Part shown: positions 49,401 to 63,320 of the stretch, in pieces | Layout of the letters: each line of letters opens with the position of its first letter | Numbering within the stretch: position 1 is the stretch's first letter | Assembly (NCBI RefSeq): GCF_030272615.1 | Contig: NC_081406.1 | Location: forward strand, 240,670,422 to 240,734,421 | Source: Cryptomeria japonica | Lineage: Eukaryota; Streptophyta; Pinopsida; Cupressales; Cupressaceae | Length of the DNA: 64,000 nt | Direction: 5' to 3' | Program-made: the position numbers and the translations under genes | Notes under the pieces: generated by a model | Told to the model about the DNA's origin: nothing | What the model saw: only the letters and a program-made list of their open reading frames with translations | The model's database searches: none

Positions 49401-52400
49401 AATCCAAATAGAAAAACATCCCTTGAAAACTCCAATAAAATATTACTCAAACTAATCAATCTAAAGTGTGATCTGCACAAATTATTGAAGTCCTCAACCT
49501 CATATGGGTGAAGTACACATCTACGAGCACAACAAATAGAAATCTGATGGATATCACTCCCACATGACCTCACATATCAATATCACCATAGAAAAAATCC
49601 TTATAGCCGACAATCTCACTCCCCAATAGCACATGTTTCATTTGCTTTCCACAAGGAAAGCAAAAAGCCGACCACTACACCATAAGGTGTGGTAAGACAA
49701 GGTATAATATAAGAGAGAAACCCTAGATCGGCAACCAAAAGATGGTATCAATCTTTTATTGCATCATCATAGGAGTGTTGAGTTAAAAATCATGCTTTTC
49801 GGAAGGATAATAATTTTACATGAAGCAATCTCATAATTGGAAAGAATTCATGTTATCTCTTGAGGATTTATTACTAAATCTTAATAGGTAACAAGAAATT
49901 GTTGATGATATATATAAAATAATTAGTCAGAGTTAGAGTGATATTTTTGAATTTTTTTCAAACATTGTCATTTGAATGTATTTTCTCAAGCTTTCAATCA
50001 TCATAATAAATTAGAAAAAAAATAATTTAGTCTTGTTGATGAAATACACTTCATTCTCTTAAATAAACTTAGAAAAGGAATGCTATTAATAATAAGGGAA
50101 AAATTTAGAGTGGACACACTTTCCATAGTTAGATCTTAAAATTTCTTTCCAAATCTTTCTTTTTAACAAATTTATTGAGAAAAACCCAATATATATAACT
50201 ATAGCCCTTCATTTTAGTGAATTGTATGATAAACCTAGATATTTTGTTAATCTCCATTGAATGAGTTACTTCATGAATAGGGTGATAGAGTCAAGAATTT
50301 ATTTTCCATCAACAAACCCACTTTGTGTTGCTGAAATCAGGTTGAATAGAAATTATTACATCCATTTAAGACAATAATTTATTAGAGCATTTTATAAACT
50401 AAAGTACAATGGATGGTAAGTATAAATTAAAAAAATGTGATGGGCCCATCCCTCATTAATGATGTAGTGGGAAAACAAACCCACTAAGACCTACCACAAC
50501 TAGCACTCCAAACACACATATACAAATTTGAAGTATATTACAACAAAATTAATAAAATGGACAGCAAACTGATGCACAACATCATAAATTCTTATTGAAA
50601 TTCAAAACAAATCTACATTACAAAATGCAATCCTACTAGCTCCCCTTTACAATATTCCATCTGATTTTGTCTCTCACAGACCTACAACAATAATGGTTTT
50701 TTTTTAACCATGTAAAGGCTTCTCAAAAGCCCCCTTTTTTTCAAACTCTAATCCTCAACCTATAGCTATATAGCCAATAAATTAAACTCTCCACACCAAA
50801 ATAGTTTCCAACTCCCTATCCTTCTTTCTAAAGATTTAGAGTTTTCCCATTTCCCCAGCATGCTACTCTCTCCCAAAACAACCCCCTCTTCCCCAAAACA
50901 ATCCTCTCACTCCCAAAACCCAAAAACCTCTCCCAAAAATGCTACCACCACCTCCCATGGCAGCCACACAAAATTTCCCCTTTTACTTAGGGTTGTTTCC
51001 TACTCTCTCCCCCTCTATTGCAACTCTATCTTTCTCCCTTTAACATTTTCAACCCCATTGTTTTAATGCATATTCCAATTTTATTCTATATTTGGTCATC
51101 TCACAAATATCTAATTCCCTACCAACATTTATTCTCTTAAATTTTTAGTGACTGTTATTCTTCTTATTCTCCTACAGCTGTTTCAAGAGATCTATTTCTT
51201 GAGGCAATTTTGTAAACAATTATGTGCTAGGTCTATGCTTCCATATTTGGATATATTATGACATGACATTTTAAATATTACACCAAACAAAATTTCCCAC
51301 TTCATCATGCATTGGTGGAAGTCCAGACACCATTTCAAAGCTCCCATTTTGGCACAGACTGGTAGTATGCGCCTGCATCAATTAAGATGAGAGATAAAAC
51401 CTTCCATTTATAAATAAATCCTTAATATTACTCATAAGATGCTTCGCTACACTGTACTAACACATTTGAAAGAAAAAATGTAGAAACCCATTGGAAGTAG
51501 GGGCCTTGTTCCATTTAGCCTCTCCTTAATTACATGCTTCACCAAATCAATATTATCTTAAGAATATATAATGTTAGAATGAGATATAATAAGCCATGCC
51601 AAATTTTACAATCAAACACAATGCATTCCTAAAAGAAGATTACTATTAAAAAATATTCAACTTTCTCTCTTATTGTGGGTTCCTCTAGAAAATGCTTTTT
51701 ATCAATTTATATCTTTTTTATTCTATTAGAGAACCAATTTTTTAGGGTAGTCATATTGAAAAATTGACACTTTTATCCCCTTTTTAACCAAATAGAACTT
51801 GATTTTTACCTCAAATAGAATTCTTCTTTAGAAATAAGAGGCGAAATTATTCTTTAACATTAAACCTTGATTCATACCTTTATTTTGAATCTCCTTTTTC
51901 ACCAAATCTAAGTAAGCCTTCAATTATTTCAAAAAAAGTGTCCCCAAAAGTCTTCATGTACCATCTTTTAATATTAAGCCTTAAATTGTTCAATTTATTA
52001 ACAACAAAAACATCATTGATCCATCCACTCTTATATTCAACCATTCAATAATTTTATCCCCTAAATACAAGTATTAATTCCACATTTTTTAAAATTAAAA
52101 GGAGAACACTTTTTGTGTACCCAAATTATTAGCATTGAACATAGTTGATGAATGATCTTATCCAATCCTAGTTGCGAAAGATAAGGTATATCACTAAAAA
52201 TTTAACTGATCAGGTGATATGATGATACAATCCACTCTTACTTATATAATTGAACAACCTACCCTTTGGTTTGACCAAGTAGATCTATTAGCTTCTAGAT
52301 CTAAATCTATCCAAATATTTTAGCTAATATAATCAATAATGTCTTCACTAATTTATAAACAAGTTTGGGACATATAGCTTTGTAGATTATAATCCTTATA

Positions 52401-52639
52401 ATTTCACATTCCTTTTTGGGCCCTTGGTTTAATGTGCCTTCTCCTAGGTCATTTTGAGCTTATTTGGGCCATATCACATCCAAAATATCATTATATGCTA
52501 ATGAGATGATTTGATCCTATGTCTTGGACCTATGTACTCTGCAACCACCTTTAGTTTACCCCTTTTTAAATGGTAGTGAACCATGGTGCCTAGTGCCTTA
52601 GTCCCTCCTAAAGTGACCCAAATTTTGGATCCCAATAGT
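49401..52639. other. Long AT-rich spacer without a supported gene
   Basis: No gene or complete element is recognised. The stretch 50850-51060 is rich in CCCAAAAC-like phrases and gives a low-complexity 68-codon frame that I do not accept. Confidence 0.55.
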
Positions 52640-52722
52640 TTGGTGTCACAAATAGGAGTTGGCCTAAATATGAAAAATACATTATCACAATTAGAAGTTG
52701 GCCTAAATATGAAAAATACATT
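52640..52722. repeat. Direct repeat of about 38 bp next to a TATA box
   Basis: AGTTGGCCTAAATATG followed by AAAAATACATTA occurs twice in tandem. Directly after comes CCCCTATATAAAGG (about 52728-52741), a good TATA box. This arrangement suggests the promoter part of an LTR, but its ends are not visible. Confidence 0.6.
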
Positions 52723-52741
52723 AAGACCCCTATATAAAGGA

Positions 52742-53699
52742 ATCCTTTATAATTCATTTCATAATATTTTCACAATCTACTATTTTTATTTCAAGAGAAA
52801 GTATTGCGTTATTCAATAGTATATCCGAGTACAAGGAGCACCAATCTACAACAACTTATCTTCAAGCATGTCTTCATGATGGATTTTGTTATGATTTATC
52901 AAGTTATTACATCACCACTTGGAGGACTTATCCAAAGAGAATTGTGTCACCACCATTATCAATCCTAAGGTATAATCTTGTCAATTTAGAATTTCATTTT
53001 AGATTTAGCCTTTATTCTACTAGGGGTAAGCTCTCTTTCTCATCACCATAGCTATTGTGGAGGTGGAAACACCAACACAATGTTTGACTCAGGCATGTCT
53101 CTATACAACACAACATTTTCCCTCTATGCATGTGTGTAAGTTGCAGATTGAACAATGACAAAATTGTATAGAGGAGATTAAGACACATAGTTCCAAACTT
53201 TAAATATGTGGAAAAACTAGGACTAATCTAGTTAGCAACATAGTCCATCAATTTGGCCTAAAATTTGGAGGATTTTGAATTTTGTATCTTCTAATACTAA
53301 ATCTGGGACTTTCAAGGACTCATACACTCATCTAGACTAGGGAATATATCTCCATAGTCTAAATATTTTAAGCTTATATTTTAGTGATAGGCACTTTGCC
53401 CCTCATATATAGATCTATACTTTCGAGTCATTTGCATCCATTTTGCATCATTTTACCTAGTCATTTTCATATAAATATCAAATTATATAAAACACAAATA
53501 GGGAAATTAATCACACACAAAGTTCAACTCTCCTTTAGGAATGAAGTTGAATCTTGTTCTAATGAATGACATCAATTTGGGATCTTATTTTATGTTTCTA
53601 GGATAGGAACCAGTTTCACATCATTTCATCCTACTGAGTTGATTTTCCAATAAGAAATTCTTTGTTTTATGGAGAAGTTTTGAAGAGTTTATATGCATT
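52742..53699. other. Spacer, possibly the transcribed part of an unbounded LTR
   Basis: No coding features. The sequence after the TATA box to about 53080 could be R/U5 of an LTR element, but no primer site or second LTR is seen. Confidence 0.35.
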
Positions 53700-53938
53700 T
53701 ATCTATAGCTCATAATAGGATAATTTATTTTGGGGAGAATTTTTGAGAAACATGCTCATATTTAGGGGGAGCATGTTCAGTCTAGTTTTTTATCAATAGT
53801 TTGTTGTTTGTCCTTGATGTCAAAGGGGGAAAAATATGTTAAGGGTGAGTATATATAGATCTTTGTAGATATGTGCATACAATTTCCAAGAATAAAAAAG
53901 GGGGGGATTTTTGGATACTTGTTGATCTAAGTGAGAGT
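53700..53938 (+). other. 3' internal end of a SIRE-like copia element
   Basis: Several purine-rich runs (TTTAGGGGGAGC, TCAAAGGGGGAAA, AAAAAAGGGGGGGA) alternate with T-rich DNA. This is characteristic of the region before the 3' LTR in SIRE-type copia elements. No pol remains upstream. Confidence 0.6.
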
Positions 53939-55150
53939 GTGTTGGTAATGCATGTTGTCATTGATGTCAACATTGATGTTTTGCAATATGCATTTTTACT
54001 TAGTTTTAGATAGAGATTGATGCATTATTTTTTTTGATATAGCAGATGAAATAATGATGTGATGTTGTAGGTGATATTTTAGACATCAATGTGATTAAGA
54101 TGTTGAAATAGTTTGTCCATTGGTGATACAGTCTATACGAAATATTATTAGTTAATTACTTGTCTATCTGGAGTCAATGGTATGAGTTGATTCCTATAGT
54201 TTATATGTACTCATGTTGAAGACACTTTTGTTGAGTTTACTTGATTTGGAGAATATTTTGTGATTGTGTTGATTTAGTCTCATCCAACAATTGAGAAAAA
54301 AAATTAAGTATTGAGTTTGAGTGAATTTAACTATGTTTGTGGATCATTCTTTTGCTCCATATTTCTCTGCATTGCATCAGTTTGTTGTGAAGAGATCATA
54401 TTTGTTTTGGTGATGGGTTTTGTGAATGATGTCAAGTTTTTGATTGATTTGATCACCTATAGAATAAGTTATGAATGTTTGATCCTTCCGTCAGAGTTTG
54501 TTAGAAGTACAATTAAAATATCTTACAAAAGAATGATCCTCATTCTCTCGCATGGATAGTTGTGACAATGTGGATTTGGGAACGTGGTGTGGACAACCTC
54601 TTGGACTTATGACAATTTTTTTAGGACCTTTGGTGAAATAGTGAAATATTTATCACTTGTTATATTCTCTACCATTTTTATAGAATATTTGTATGTTCTG
54701 GGATCTTCTACTTGTGCGTTATATTCTAGTGATCAGTTACCTTAGGATATGAATGGAGGATGTTTTTTGTTGGCCCAAATGTCCCTTTTTGTGGTCTAAT
54801 TTATGTTCTAGAGGATATTTGTGATGGATATCAATATGTGAGAAGTGGTTATGTTTTTGTGGCTGACTGAGTGTGCTCCTATGATTGTGGATGGTATGGA
54901 CATATTCTTTTGGGTCGTAACATGTTTTGGTGATTCTTTATTATATTTTTGAGGTTGACATATGTTGGGTCCATCCACAACTTATTTTGGTGAACTTACA
55001 TTGTGTTTTGGGGCTGACCTATGCCTTGTCACATGTTTTGCTTATTTGATTCTATCTACCCAACCTATAAGTTTTTAGATATAGTGACTTGGGCATATAT
55101 AAATAATGGATCATTTGTGAATTAAGTAGTTGAGTGTGTTTAAATGTTCA
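53939..55150 (+). repeat. Probable LTR of the SIRE-like copia element
   Basis: Starts TGTTGGTAATGCATG and continues with the TCATTGATGTCAACATTGAT wording common in this group. Repeated phrases around TTTTGGTGA and GTGTTTTGGGGCTGACC occur at 54930-55040. The right end is not found, so 55150 is only an estimate. Confidence 0.5.
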
Positions 55151-57049
55151 TATAGAGTGAATGGGTATGTGCGAGATCATGAGGGGCCAAAAAGTGGTGA
55201 TATTCTGACTAATGTCTTAATTGATAAGTTGACTGAAAAATATCTATAACTTTCAAACAATATCACTTTTTTGAATTTGAAACATGCATCACATTCTAGG
55301 ATTCATACACTATACGATTAAAAAAAATTGAATTTCATAACTTTTTGACCAAGTTATGGTGGTCATACATACGAGTTTTTATATTTTTAAAAAGATGTAG
55401 TAAAAATATCATAATTAATTATTTATTTAATAAAATACAAAAAAATATGTGTCACATCTGGACATGAGACTTCTACTTAAATCTAAAATCTTATAAAAAT
55501 ATATTATCCTTTGATTGTGGTTAGGGTGGTCAGAGAGACATCTCCTTCTTATCTTTTTCCTGAAATTTTAGTACTACTGCATTTAAAAATCATATTTTTG
55601 TCATACAATTTTTTTTTTAAGAAAAAAACTAGTAGCTTAGAAAATACATTCAATTTTATATAGATTCTATTCTTACATATTTTTCAAATAATGTAGGTAA
55701 GTTATTTAAATTTTTAGGTCAAGTTGCCAAACTTTGTTTTTCTAATTTTCATTGCCACTTAAGGGCATGTTTGGCCCACCATGATCTTGCACATACCTGA
55801 ATATTAAAATTGAAGCAAAGTTTATGAAGTGTGGAAATTTAGTATGATAGAATTAGTTTTGAGCTTCAAATAGGACTACAATATCATCATTTGAGATTCT
55901 TCATCCATAATGATTCAACTAATATTGCTCAATGTAAAGTTGTGATATTCATATTGTCGTATCTTTCCCTAAAGAAGTGATCTTTAGTTCACAATTCCTT
56001 GTATCTTTCCCTGTGGAAATGTGCCTTAGCCTACAAGTCTAGGTGGTAACTTGAGCCTCCTTGCCAGTGTGCGTAAAATAGGTATTGTAACTATTGTTTA
56101 TATATGTTTTGATTTAATCCTCACTCTGGCTTTTTTTCCTCCTTGGGTTTTCCACAAAAATAATTTAGCACCTTTTTGTGGTGCATACTTTGTTATCTTC
56201 TATACTTCTAGAAATATGGATTCAATATTTTAAGGATTAATGAATGACTAAATTTTTAGTGCATGTTAATTTGTCCCCACTCTCAACATCCAGGTCTGTT
56301 CAACATGGACATCTTCAATATATAAAACATTGATTAGAATATGGGAAAGTTATCCATCCTTGTCAGTTTCAATGTATTTGTTTAAACATTTTTTTTATTT
56401 TGGCCTTGGATTCTCCATAATGTTGATAACCCTAGAAGCTTCCATGATAACTCTTTTTAAACCAATTTTTTTGCAACAAAACTAAAAAAATACCTAGAAA
56501 TATTAGTGTTTGCACACAAGAAATTTTGAAAAAAACATTTCTTTTCTGAGCTCTTGAACTCTCTTGAATGAATCAAATGATATCAAATCTGATCAAGTAT
56601 CACTTAAAATATCCTTCAAATATACCCTTCTTACTCTAGATTAATTTCATTTAGGTCCTGATAGCTTTTTATTGTTTTGAGATATCAAGACTCCATGAAC
56701 ATTCAACAAAATTTTGCAAAGAGAGTGTCTACTATGAAAAATTAACCAAATGTCATAATATCACTACTCAATCATACCAATATTACCATTAGCCAGTATG
56801 TTGAAGACTTCAACATATTTTTCTTCGCAGGGGTTTAAAAAACTTGCAATTACAATTTCCCCTATATTATTACCTTTTTTTCATTTAGTTTTTAGAGGAT
56901 CTGTATGAACCAATCAGGGGTATAAATTCATCCTTCACGTCACTTTATTCCTTCTTCTTCTATATTTTTCCATCTCCTTCTTTTTCTCAACATGATCAAT
57001 CTTATTTTGTGGAGTAGAACATTTTACATTCTTTCATTTGTTGAACCTT
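55151..57049. other. AT-rich spacer without a supported gene
   Basis: Nothing recognised on either strand. Confidence 0.5.
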
Positions 57050-58211
57050 GTGTTGTGTCCTGGTTTATTATAATTATAGCAAATAATACCATGTTGCGGA
57101 GCATAACTACTTTCTAATATTAAATCTATAATATGTAGCCTTATGACCAAATTTGTTGAATGTGTAGTAATAACCATAAAAGGATTGATAGGTCATATTA
57201 TTGTTCTTACTCGTGTAACTATTCATCATTTTACTTCTACATTCATTAGCCCTATGACCAAATTTATTGCAAGCATAGAACTCACCATGAAATCATTGCG
57301 ATTTCATAAAAATGTACCTTAGAGGCCTAAATAAATTCCTTTGCATTCTACTTCTATAATCAATAACCTCATTCCCAACCTTACTACACATATAGCAATT
57401 AGCATTAAAATATTGAGAGTAACTAGTTGGAGCATATTGTTTAGGATCAAGTTTTCTAAGATTCTTCTTCTGGTTCTAGACTTGTGTGAAGTTGTTGTTC
57501 TTCCCTTATGTCTTCTTATATTCATCAAGTGTTTTTCCTTTTTATTTTTTAGGCATTCTTTCAGTCACATTTTCCTTAGAGATTTATCATTTTCAAAACC
57601 AAGATAATGCTTGTATATTTGTGATTTTTTTCAACTGGGTATCTCATCAAGGATGTCACTACCACCTTTGAGTTTCAACCTTTTGTCTATCTACTCTTTT
57701 GCATTTTCTGATTCTTTTATTAGAGTGACAATCTCTTCCTCAAGGTTAGTGCATTCACTATCTTTTTCATGAAGGTGTACTCCAAACAATCAACAATCTT
57801 CTTACCTTCCTCAACTTGAAATTTAAGGTTGACAATTTCATCTTCAACACTTTTGAATATGTCATCATATTCTTTTCTTCCTTAAATTTGAGCTTTTAGT
57901 TTGAAAATTTTCTTCTCTGTCTTATTGAATTTGATCTTGTATTCTTCACAGTCTACCCTTGCAATATCTATTTCCTCAAGAGTAGATTACACCTTTCCTT
58001 GAAGATCTACTTCAAAATAATTTAGATCAACATCCCAACCTTCAGGTTTCATAGCTTCTAAATATAATTTAGGATAAATTACATCTTTAAGAAATACTTT
58101 AGTTCCCATGTGTTCAAGTGTAGGATCTATCTCATTTTTTAGAGTATTATCTAGGAACCTTTCCTTGATACTAATTATAGAACACATAAAAATTATGAGA
58201 GAGGGGGTCAA
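57050..58211 (-). pseudogene. Element F: degenerate copia gag of SIRE type, minus strand
   Basis: On the minus strand, a coiled-coil-like stretch rich in K and E (about 57960-57700) is followed by three zinc-knuckle remnants: CYMCSKVGN near 57395, CNKFGHRANEC near 57270 and FNKFGHKATYY near 57160. Two are damaged. Multiple knuckles after a coiled coil are typical of SIRE-like gag. Frames change repeatedly and stops are common. No protease or pol domain follows on the left. Confidence 0.65.
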
Positions 58212-58289
58212 TCATCATTTACTAAAACTTAAATCATTTCATTTGAAGATTTAAATTTTATATCATATTTGTATAAAGAAAAACTAAAA

Positions 58290-58900
58290 TTGAACATGCA
58301 TCACACAATATACATAAGGACACCATGATTTGTATGTGGACAACCCATTGAGGGAAAAACCATGGTGAGAGATATCTTACAATATAATTGAATAAGTTTT
58401 ACAAATTTGGTTTAAGTCTCACTACCTAAGGAAAACTATTACTCCCCGATGGACTAAAGATATATGGACTTGCTAAAGAGACTCACTATTTGGTAGTAGG
58501 ATACATGATTATTACATTAAAAATATGTATATGAACTACAATAAATGATCCATGTGATATATGCAGATGTGGTTGTCACCTTTTTGCACACTTAATCCAT
58601 CTTAATGACTTGATACCCTTCATAAATGATTTCTACTTTTATTTATGTACTTTGGAGCACATCAAAATACCAATTAGGTTGGTTCTAAAAAGACCTATAG
58701 ATGAAACATGAAGTATTACATAGGTCGACATCAAACATATGCAAAATGAAATAGAATGAGTTGAAGATTAAATAAAATCATAACAATGCCCAAAAAATCA
58801 CAAAACATCCTCCAAATCAATTATAATTAGTTAAGATCCAACTGCAAATAAAGGAATTGAGGCTAACGACCTGAACAACATCAACACCATTAGAACTATT
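58290..58900 (-). repeat. Partial LTR of element F
   Basis: On the minus strand it includes CTCACCATGGTTTTTCCCTC and GGGTTGTCCACATACAAAT, which parallel the 3' part of element B's LTR (CTCACCGTGG then GGGTTTTCCACGTATAAAC). It is cut off at 58900 where element D begins, so D probably inserted into it. Confidence 0.55.
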
Positions 58901-60809
58901 TGTTGGATTATTGGGGACATTATTGGATTTGGTTGTTGTCATTGATGTTAACATATTCCTTTGATTTATTTCAGTGAGTTCGGAAAGAGTTTCTGAAGTT
59001 TGGTTTTGCTAATCACTGTTTTGTGGAATCTGGTATTTCCTCGGGTATATTCCAGTGTGATCAGATCTTGTGCTGAGAATTTGGGATATTGTTTGGGATA
59101 ATATTGTGTATCTTCATTTCTGATAGCTCGTGATTTGGTGATTTGCAAGTTATTTTTCTTTGTGATAGTTATCGATTGGTTGTGTTCTTGTGCTTTCTAG
59201 ATGTTGATCGATGAATATTTGAAAAGTGGTGTTGGTGCAACTCTTTTGGATGGTTCTAACATGTTTTCTAGTGTTTCCTAGCCATTTCCTATTTTTTTTG
59301 GTGATTTACATTGATCGTTGTGCCATTTTTTGGTGATTTCTATGAATGGATGATGATTTTCATGTTATGCGGTATTTCTGGTGGTGTAGCATGTTGCAGT
59401 TGATCTTGGCATGCTTTTCGGTGGATGTGATCATTTAGGAATTTTAATTAGGTCCAATCTATGTAATGTAAATCATTACATTGGTTTGGCGAGAAATCTT
59501 TGTATCATGTAATGTAATTTTTGTAATTTTGAGTTGAGGATTGAGGGTTTAGCCAACCTTGTTATCAAGGTTGATGATTTATATTTATAGCTGAGATTAT
59601 TATGTAATTTAGTTGTCGGTATTATTTCTGCATTATCAGAGAGAGTTGATTGTGCAAACAAGACACTTATCATTAAGTGTAGTGTTGAGGTGAGATTGGT
59701 GTTGCAGAGGAGACAATTATGCTTAACTGGAACTCTCATAAAAAATTTGTAGATGTTATCATTGTTGATATTATGGATATGTTGCATTGGTTTTGTCTTT
59801 GATGTCAACACTTGTCAACACTTGTGAACACTTATTAGCACTAAAGATCTCTGGTTATGTTCACTGGCATGTTCAGTGACTTATGCATAGTAACCGATAT
59901 TTGGTTCACCGATAGGTTATATTGTTCATCGGCACTAAGGATGATTTGTTATCATCTGGAGATTACTTGGTTATCTCGAAGACATTGTTTGGACACTTGG
60001 TTTTGGTGATTTGGTTATTGGTCTAATCAAGTTTGCATATTTGTTGTTACCGACAAATAGGTCTAGGTTATGGACCAACAAGCGTTATCTATTCCAGGTC
60101 AACACGACACATTATGGAGATGTTTTATTTATTGATTATTATTGTAAATGCATTGAGCCGACATGATGCATGGCATATTGATTCATTTACAATTGATTTA
60201 ATTATAATATTCTTAGTGAGTCGACTTACACATTTGGTCTTAGGTTTTGGTATTTATGTAAGATCTCATTTGTGAGATTATGTAGAAGGTGTGGAAAAGG
60301 AATATAATAAGGTATATGTGAATAGAAGAAGGGCTATACACACAGAAATCATTTAAAGATTCAAGGTATGAAGAAGACAATCAAAGCTTAATCAGTACTA
60401 AATACAACATATGAAGATGCTATTTTGAGCAGTACATTATCATTGGATTTAACCATCCAATTGTAGTCAGTGTGACTCCCATTTTGTGATTGAGTAGTGA
60501 GCTCTAGGCAGTTGGCCTTTCTGCATGTGCAGACCCCATTTGTACACACATACTATCTGCAGTAGTATCATCTGATTGTGGGTAAGGTTTCCCACTGTGG
60601 TTTTTCCCCTTACAGGGTTTCCATGTACAAATATCTCTGTTATGTGTTGTGGATGTTATTTGTCTTTCTGTTTCATGCATTAAACTTTACAAGTACTATT
60701 ATTAACTATTAAACTGTCCACCGACATTAAGTTTGGTTAAGTTATATTTGGGTTGAAATTAATAGACAATTGATTCACCCCCCCTCTCAATTGCCTCCAA
60801 GTCCTAACA
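58901..60809 (+). repeat. 5' LTR of element D
   Basis: Starts TGTTGGATTATTGG, ends GTCCTAACA, with the primer site two bases later. About 1.9 kb, longer than the LTRs of B and C. The single LTR cannot be checked against a partner here. Confidence 0.82.
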
Positions 60810-60811
60810 AT

Positions 60812-60823
60812 TGGTATAAGAGC
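60812..60823 (+). other. Primer binding site of element D
   Basis: TGGTATAAGAGC, one base different from the standard TGGTATCAGAGC matching initiator tRNA-Met. Confidence 0.88.
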
Positions 60824-60866
60824 AAAGTCCTATTTTTGCAGAAGTTTAACAGCTTGAGGAGATTTT

Positions 60867-61990
60867 ATGGCAACTAACTATTTCAGGAAGGACAGTCTGA
60901 AACTTGATGGAACTAACTATGGTATATGGAAGATGAGAATGGAGACACATCTAAATTGCATTGGAAGAGACATATGGGATGTTACAAAGAATGGCTATGT
61001 TGGTCTTACATAGAGTCAACCTAATCCATCAACCTTGGCTAAAGATTAGGAGAATGATTTCAAAGCAAGGGAAGCACTTTTGAGTGCATTGTCAGATCAG
61101 CAAATCATGGGTTTATTAGACTGATCTACTACTAAAGCTATTTGGGAAAAAATGGAGACTTTGAATGAAGGTGATACCACTATCAAAATTAAAAAACTGG
61201 AATACTTCTGGGTCAGGCATGAAAATCTAAAAATGGAAGAAGATGAAAGGGTTTCTGCTTTTATGGAAAGAGTTAATGAAATTGTTTCTAAAGTTTTAAG
61301 AGCATTTGCCACCGACATACAAAATGAAAGTAACTGCTATTAATGAATTGAGAACAATGTCTAATACATCAGTATCTAGAGATACTTTTGTTGGAAAACT
61401 TTCAGCTTTTGAACTTGACGGATTTGGTCCTGTTGCTACAATTAAGACAGATCTGGCTTTCAAAGCTTCATCATCTGTATCATCGTCATCATCATTTGAA
61501 AAATCTGATTGGAAAGCACTCTTTGCTAGAGAACTTGATGAAATCAAAAGAGAGAATGAAAAACTTGAAGAGCTTGAAGCACTATTTGCAAGGAAAATGC
61601 CTAAACGTCCAGTTGGAAGTAAGTATGAAGGTAAAGCACCATTTAAATATTTTAATTGCAATAAAATTGGTCATATGGCATCTAGGTGTCCTGGTAGACA
61701 TGCAAGATTGAAAGAAGAAGCTAAAATAACATATAAGCCTAACCCTGAATATCAGAGATACAGATTTAAGAAGAATAGAGACAAATCATGTTACTATGTT
61801 GATGAAGGAGTTATTGATGATTCTAATGAGGAATCGACAAGCAATGGATGAGATTTTGTTGCAATAACAAAAGATCAATCGACACCTACTATTCAACCGA
61901 TAGAGCAGACCTTGGTAGCTAAAATTGAAGAAAAGGATGAATGGATCATTGATTCCAGATGTTCACATCATATGATTGGTGATAAAAGTA
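60867..61990 (+). pseudogene. Element D gag and protease (broken)
   Basis: Starts at ATG 60867 with LKLDGTNYGIWKMRME, the copia gag N-terminus. Stops near 61012, 61048 and 61122 and a frameshift near 61310 break it. The zinc region reads FNCNKIGHMASRC near 61650-61690; the first cysteine of the set is tyrosine. The protease site reads WIIDSRCSHHMIGD near 61945, so the catalytic DSG has become DSR. Confidence 0.88.
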
Positions 61991-62040
61991 AATTCTAAAC
62001 TTTTCAGGAATACAGTGGAGGTCTAGTAAGATTTGGGGAT

Positions 62041-63320
62041 GATAATGCTTGTTTGATCATAGGAAAAGGCACTATATCTTTTGATGGTAAGCACAATATT
62101 GACAACGTTTATTATGTTGAAGGTTTGAAACATAATCTTTTGAGTGTTGGTCAATTTGTTGAAAAGGGATTTCAGTTACAATTCAAGAATGGTAAATGCA
62201 AAATCATGAATAGAACTAGTTTGGAAATTGCAATCGGTAACCATACTAGAGGTAATATCTTTCATTTGAATAATAATGAGAAGATATTCTTCATTGCACA
62301 TATTGATGAAAGTTGGTTATGGCATAAGAGACTTTGTCATGTAACTTTTGATTGCATTGCAAAAATCAGTACAACTAAGGAAGTAAGGGATTTACCTAAG
62401 ATTGTTAAACCTCACAATCCGGTATTTAAGGAATGTCAATTTGGAAATCAAGTTAGAGAAACTCTTAAGAGTATTCCAGAAAATCCAATAATGTTCTTGA
62501 CTTAATTCATACTGATTTATGTGGTCCAAGAAGAACTAGAAGCTTACAAGGAGATAGATATTTCATGCTAATCATTGATGATTATTCTAGAATGTGTTGG
62601 GTTCCTTTTCTCAGGGAGAAATCAAAAGATTTTGGGAAATTCAAACTATTCAAGGTCATGGTAGAGAATGAAACCGATAAGAAAATTAAATGTTTGAGAT
62701 CAAATCAAGGAGGTGAATTCACATCTAAGGAATTTAATACATTCTATGAAGTGAATGGAATCAGAAGATAATTATCAGCACCTTGGACACCCCAACAAAA
62801 TGGAGTTGTGGAAAGGAAGAATAGAACTATTTTGGATGCAGCTAGAAGCATGATATCAGAAGCAAACCTACCTCATGTGTATTGGAGAGAAGCAATCAAT
62901 ACAGTTGTTTACACATTCAACGGAGTTCACATTAAAGGTGAAACTGGTAAGACCCCTCATGAACTATGGTTTGGTAATACTCCTAATCTTAAATATTTTA
63001 GAATATTTGGAAGAAAATGTTATATTAGGAGAGATGATTATATTGGCAAATTTGATCCTAGAAGTGATGAAGGAATATTTCTTGGTTATTCATCTACGAG
63101 CAAGGCATATAGATGTTTTAACAAGAGATTGCAGAAAATCATTGAGAGTGCAAATGTGAATATTGATGAACAATTTAGAGGAAATTCAAGGTCTATGGAC
63201 TCTGAACTAGCAGTTGAGATAATCACAAATGAACCTACAATGAGTACACCAGTACAGAATGTTGATCCAGTCACATCATCTGAGAATTCCACAGTGACTA
63301 AAGAACGGTAGCAAGTGAAT
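62041..63320 (+). pseudogene. Element D pre-integrase and integrase (broken)
   Basis: Open piece 62053-62505 carries the LWHKRLCHVTFDCIAKI region. The integrase core keeps the first aspartate (IHTDLCGP near 62515) and the glutamate (GVVERKNRT near 62805), but the second aspartate is asparagine (RSNQGGEF near 62700). Frames shift between 62505 and 62565, and a stop follows INGIRR near 62769. The C-terminal block has DEGIFLGYSSTSKAYRCFN. Confidence 0.88.

Noticed and set aside
50860-51066. 68-codon serine/proline-rich frame
   Set aside because: Low-complexity CCCAAAAC-type DNA with no conserved counterpart in the window.
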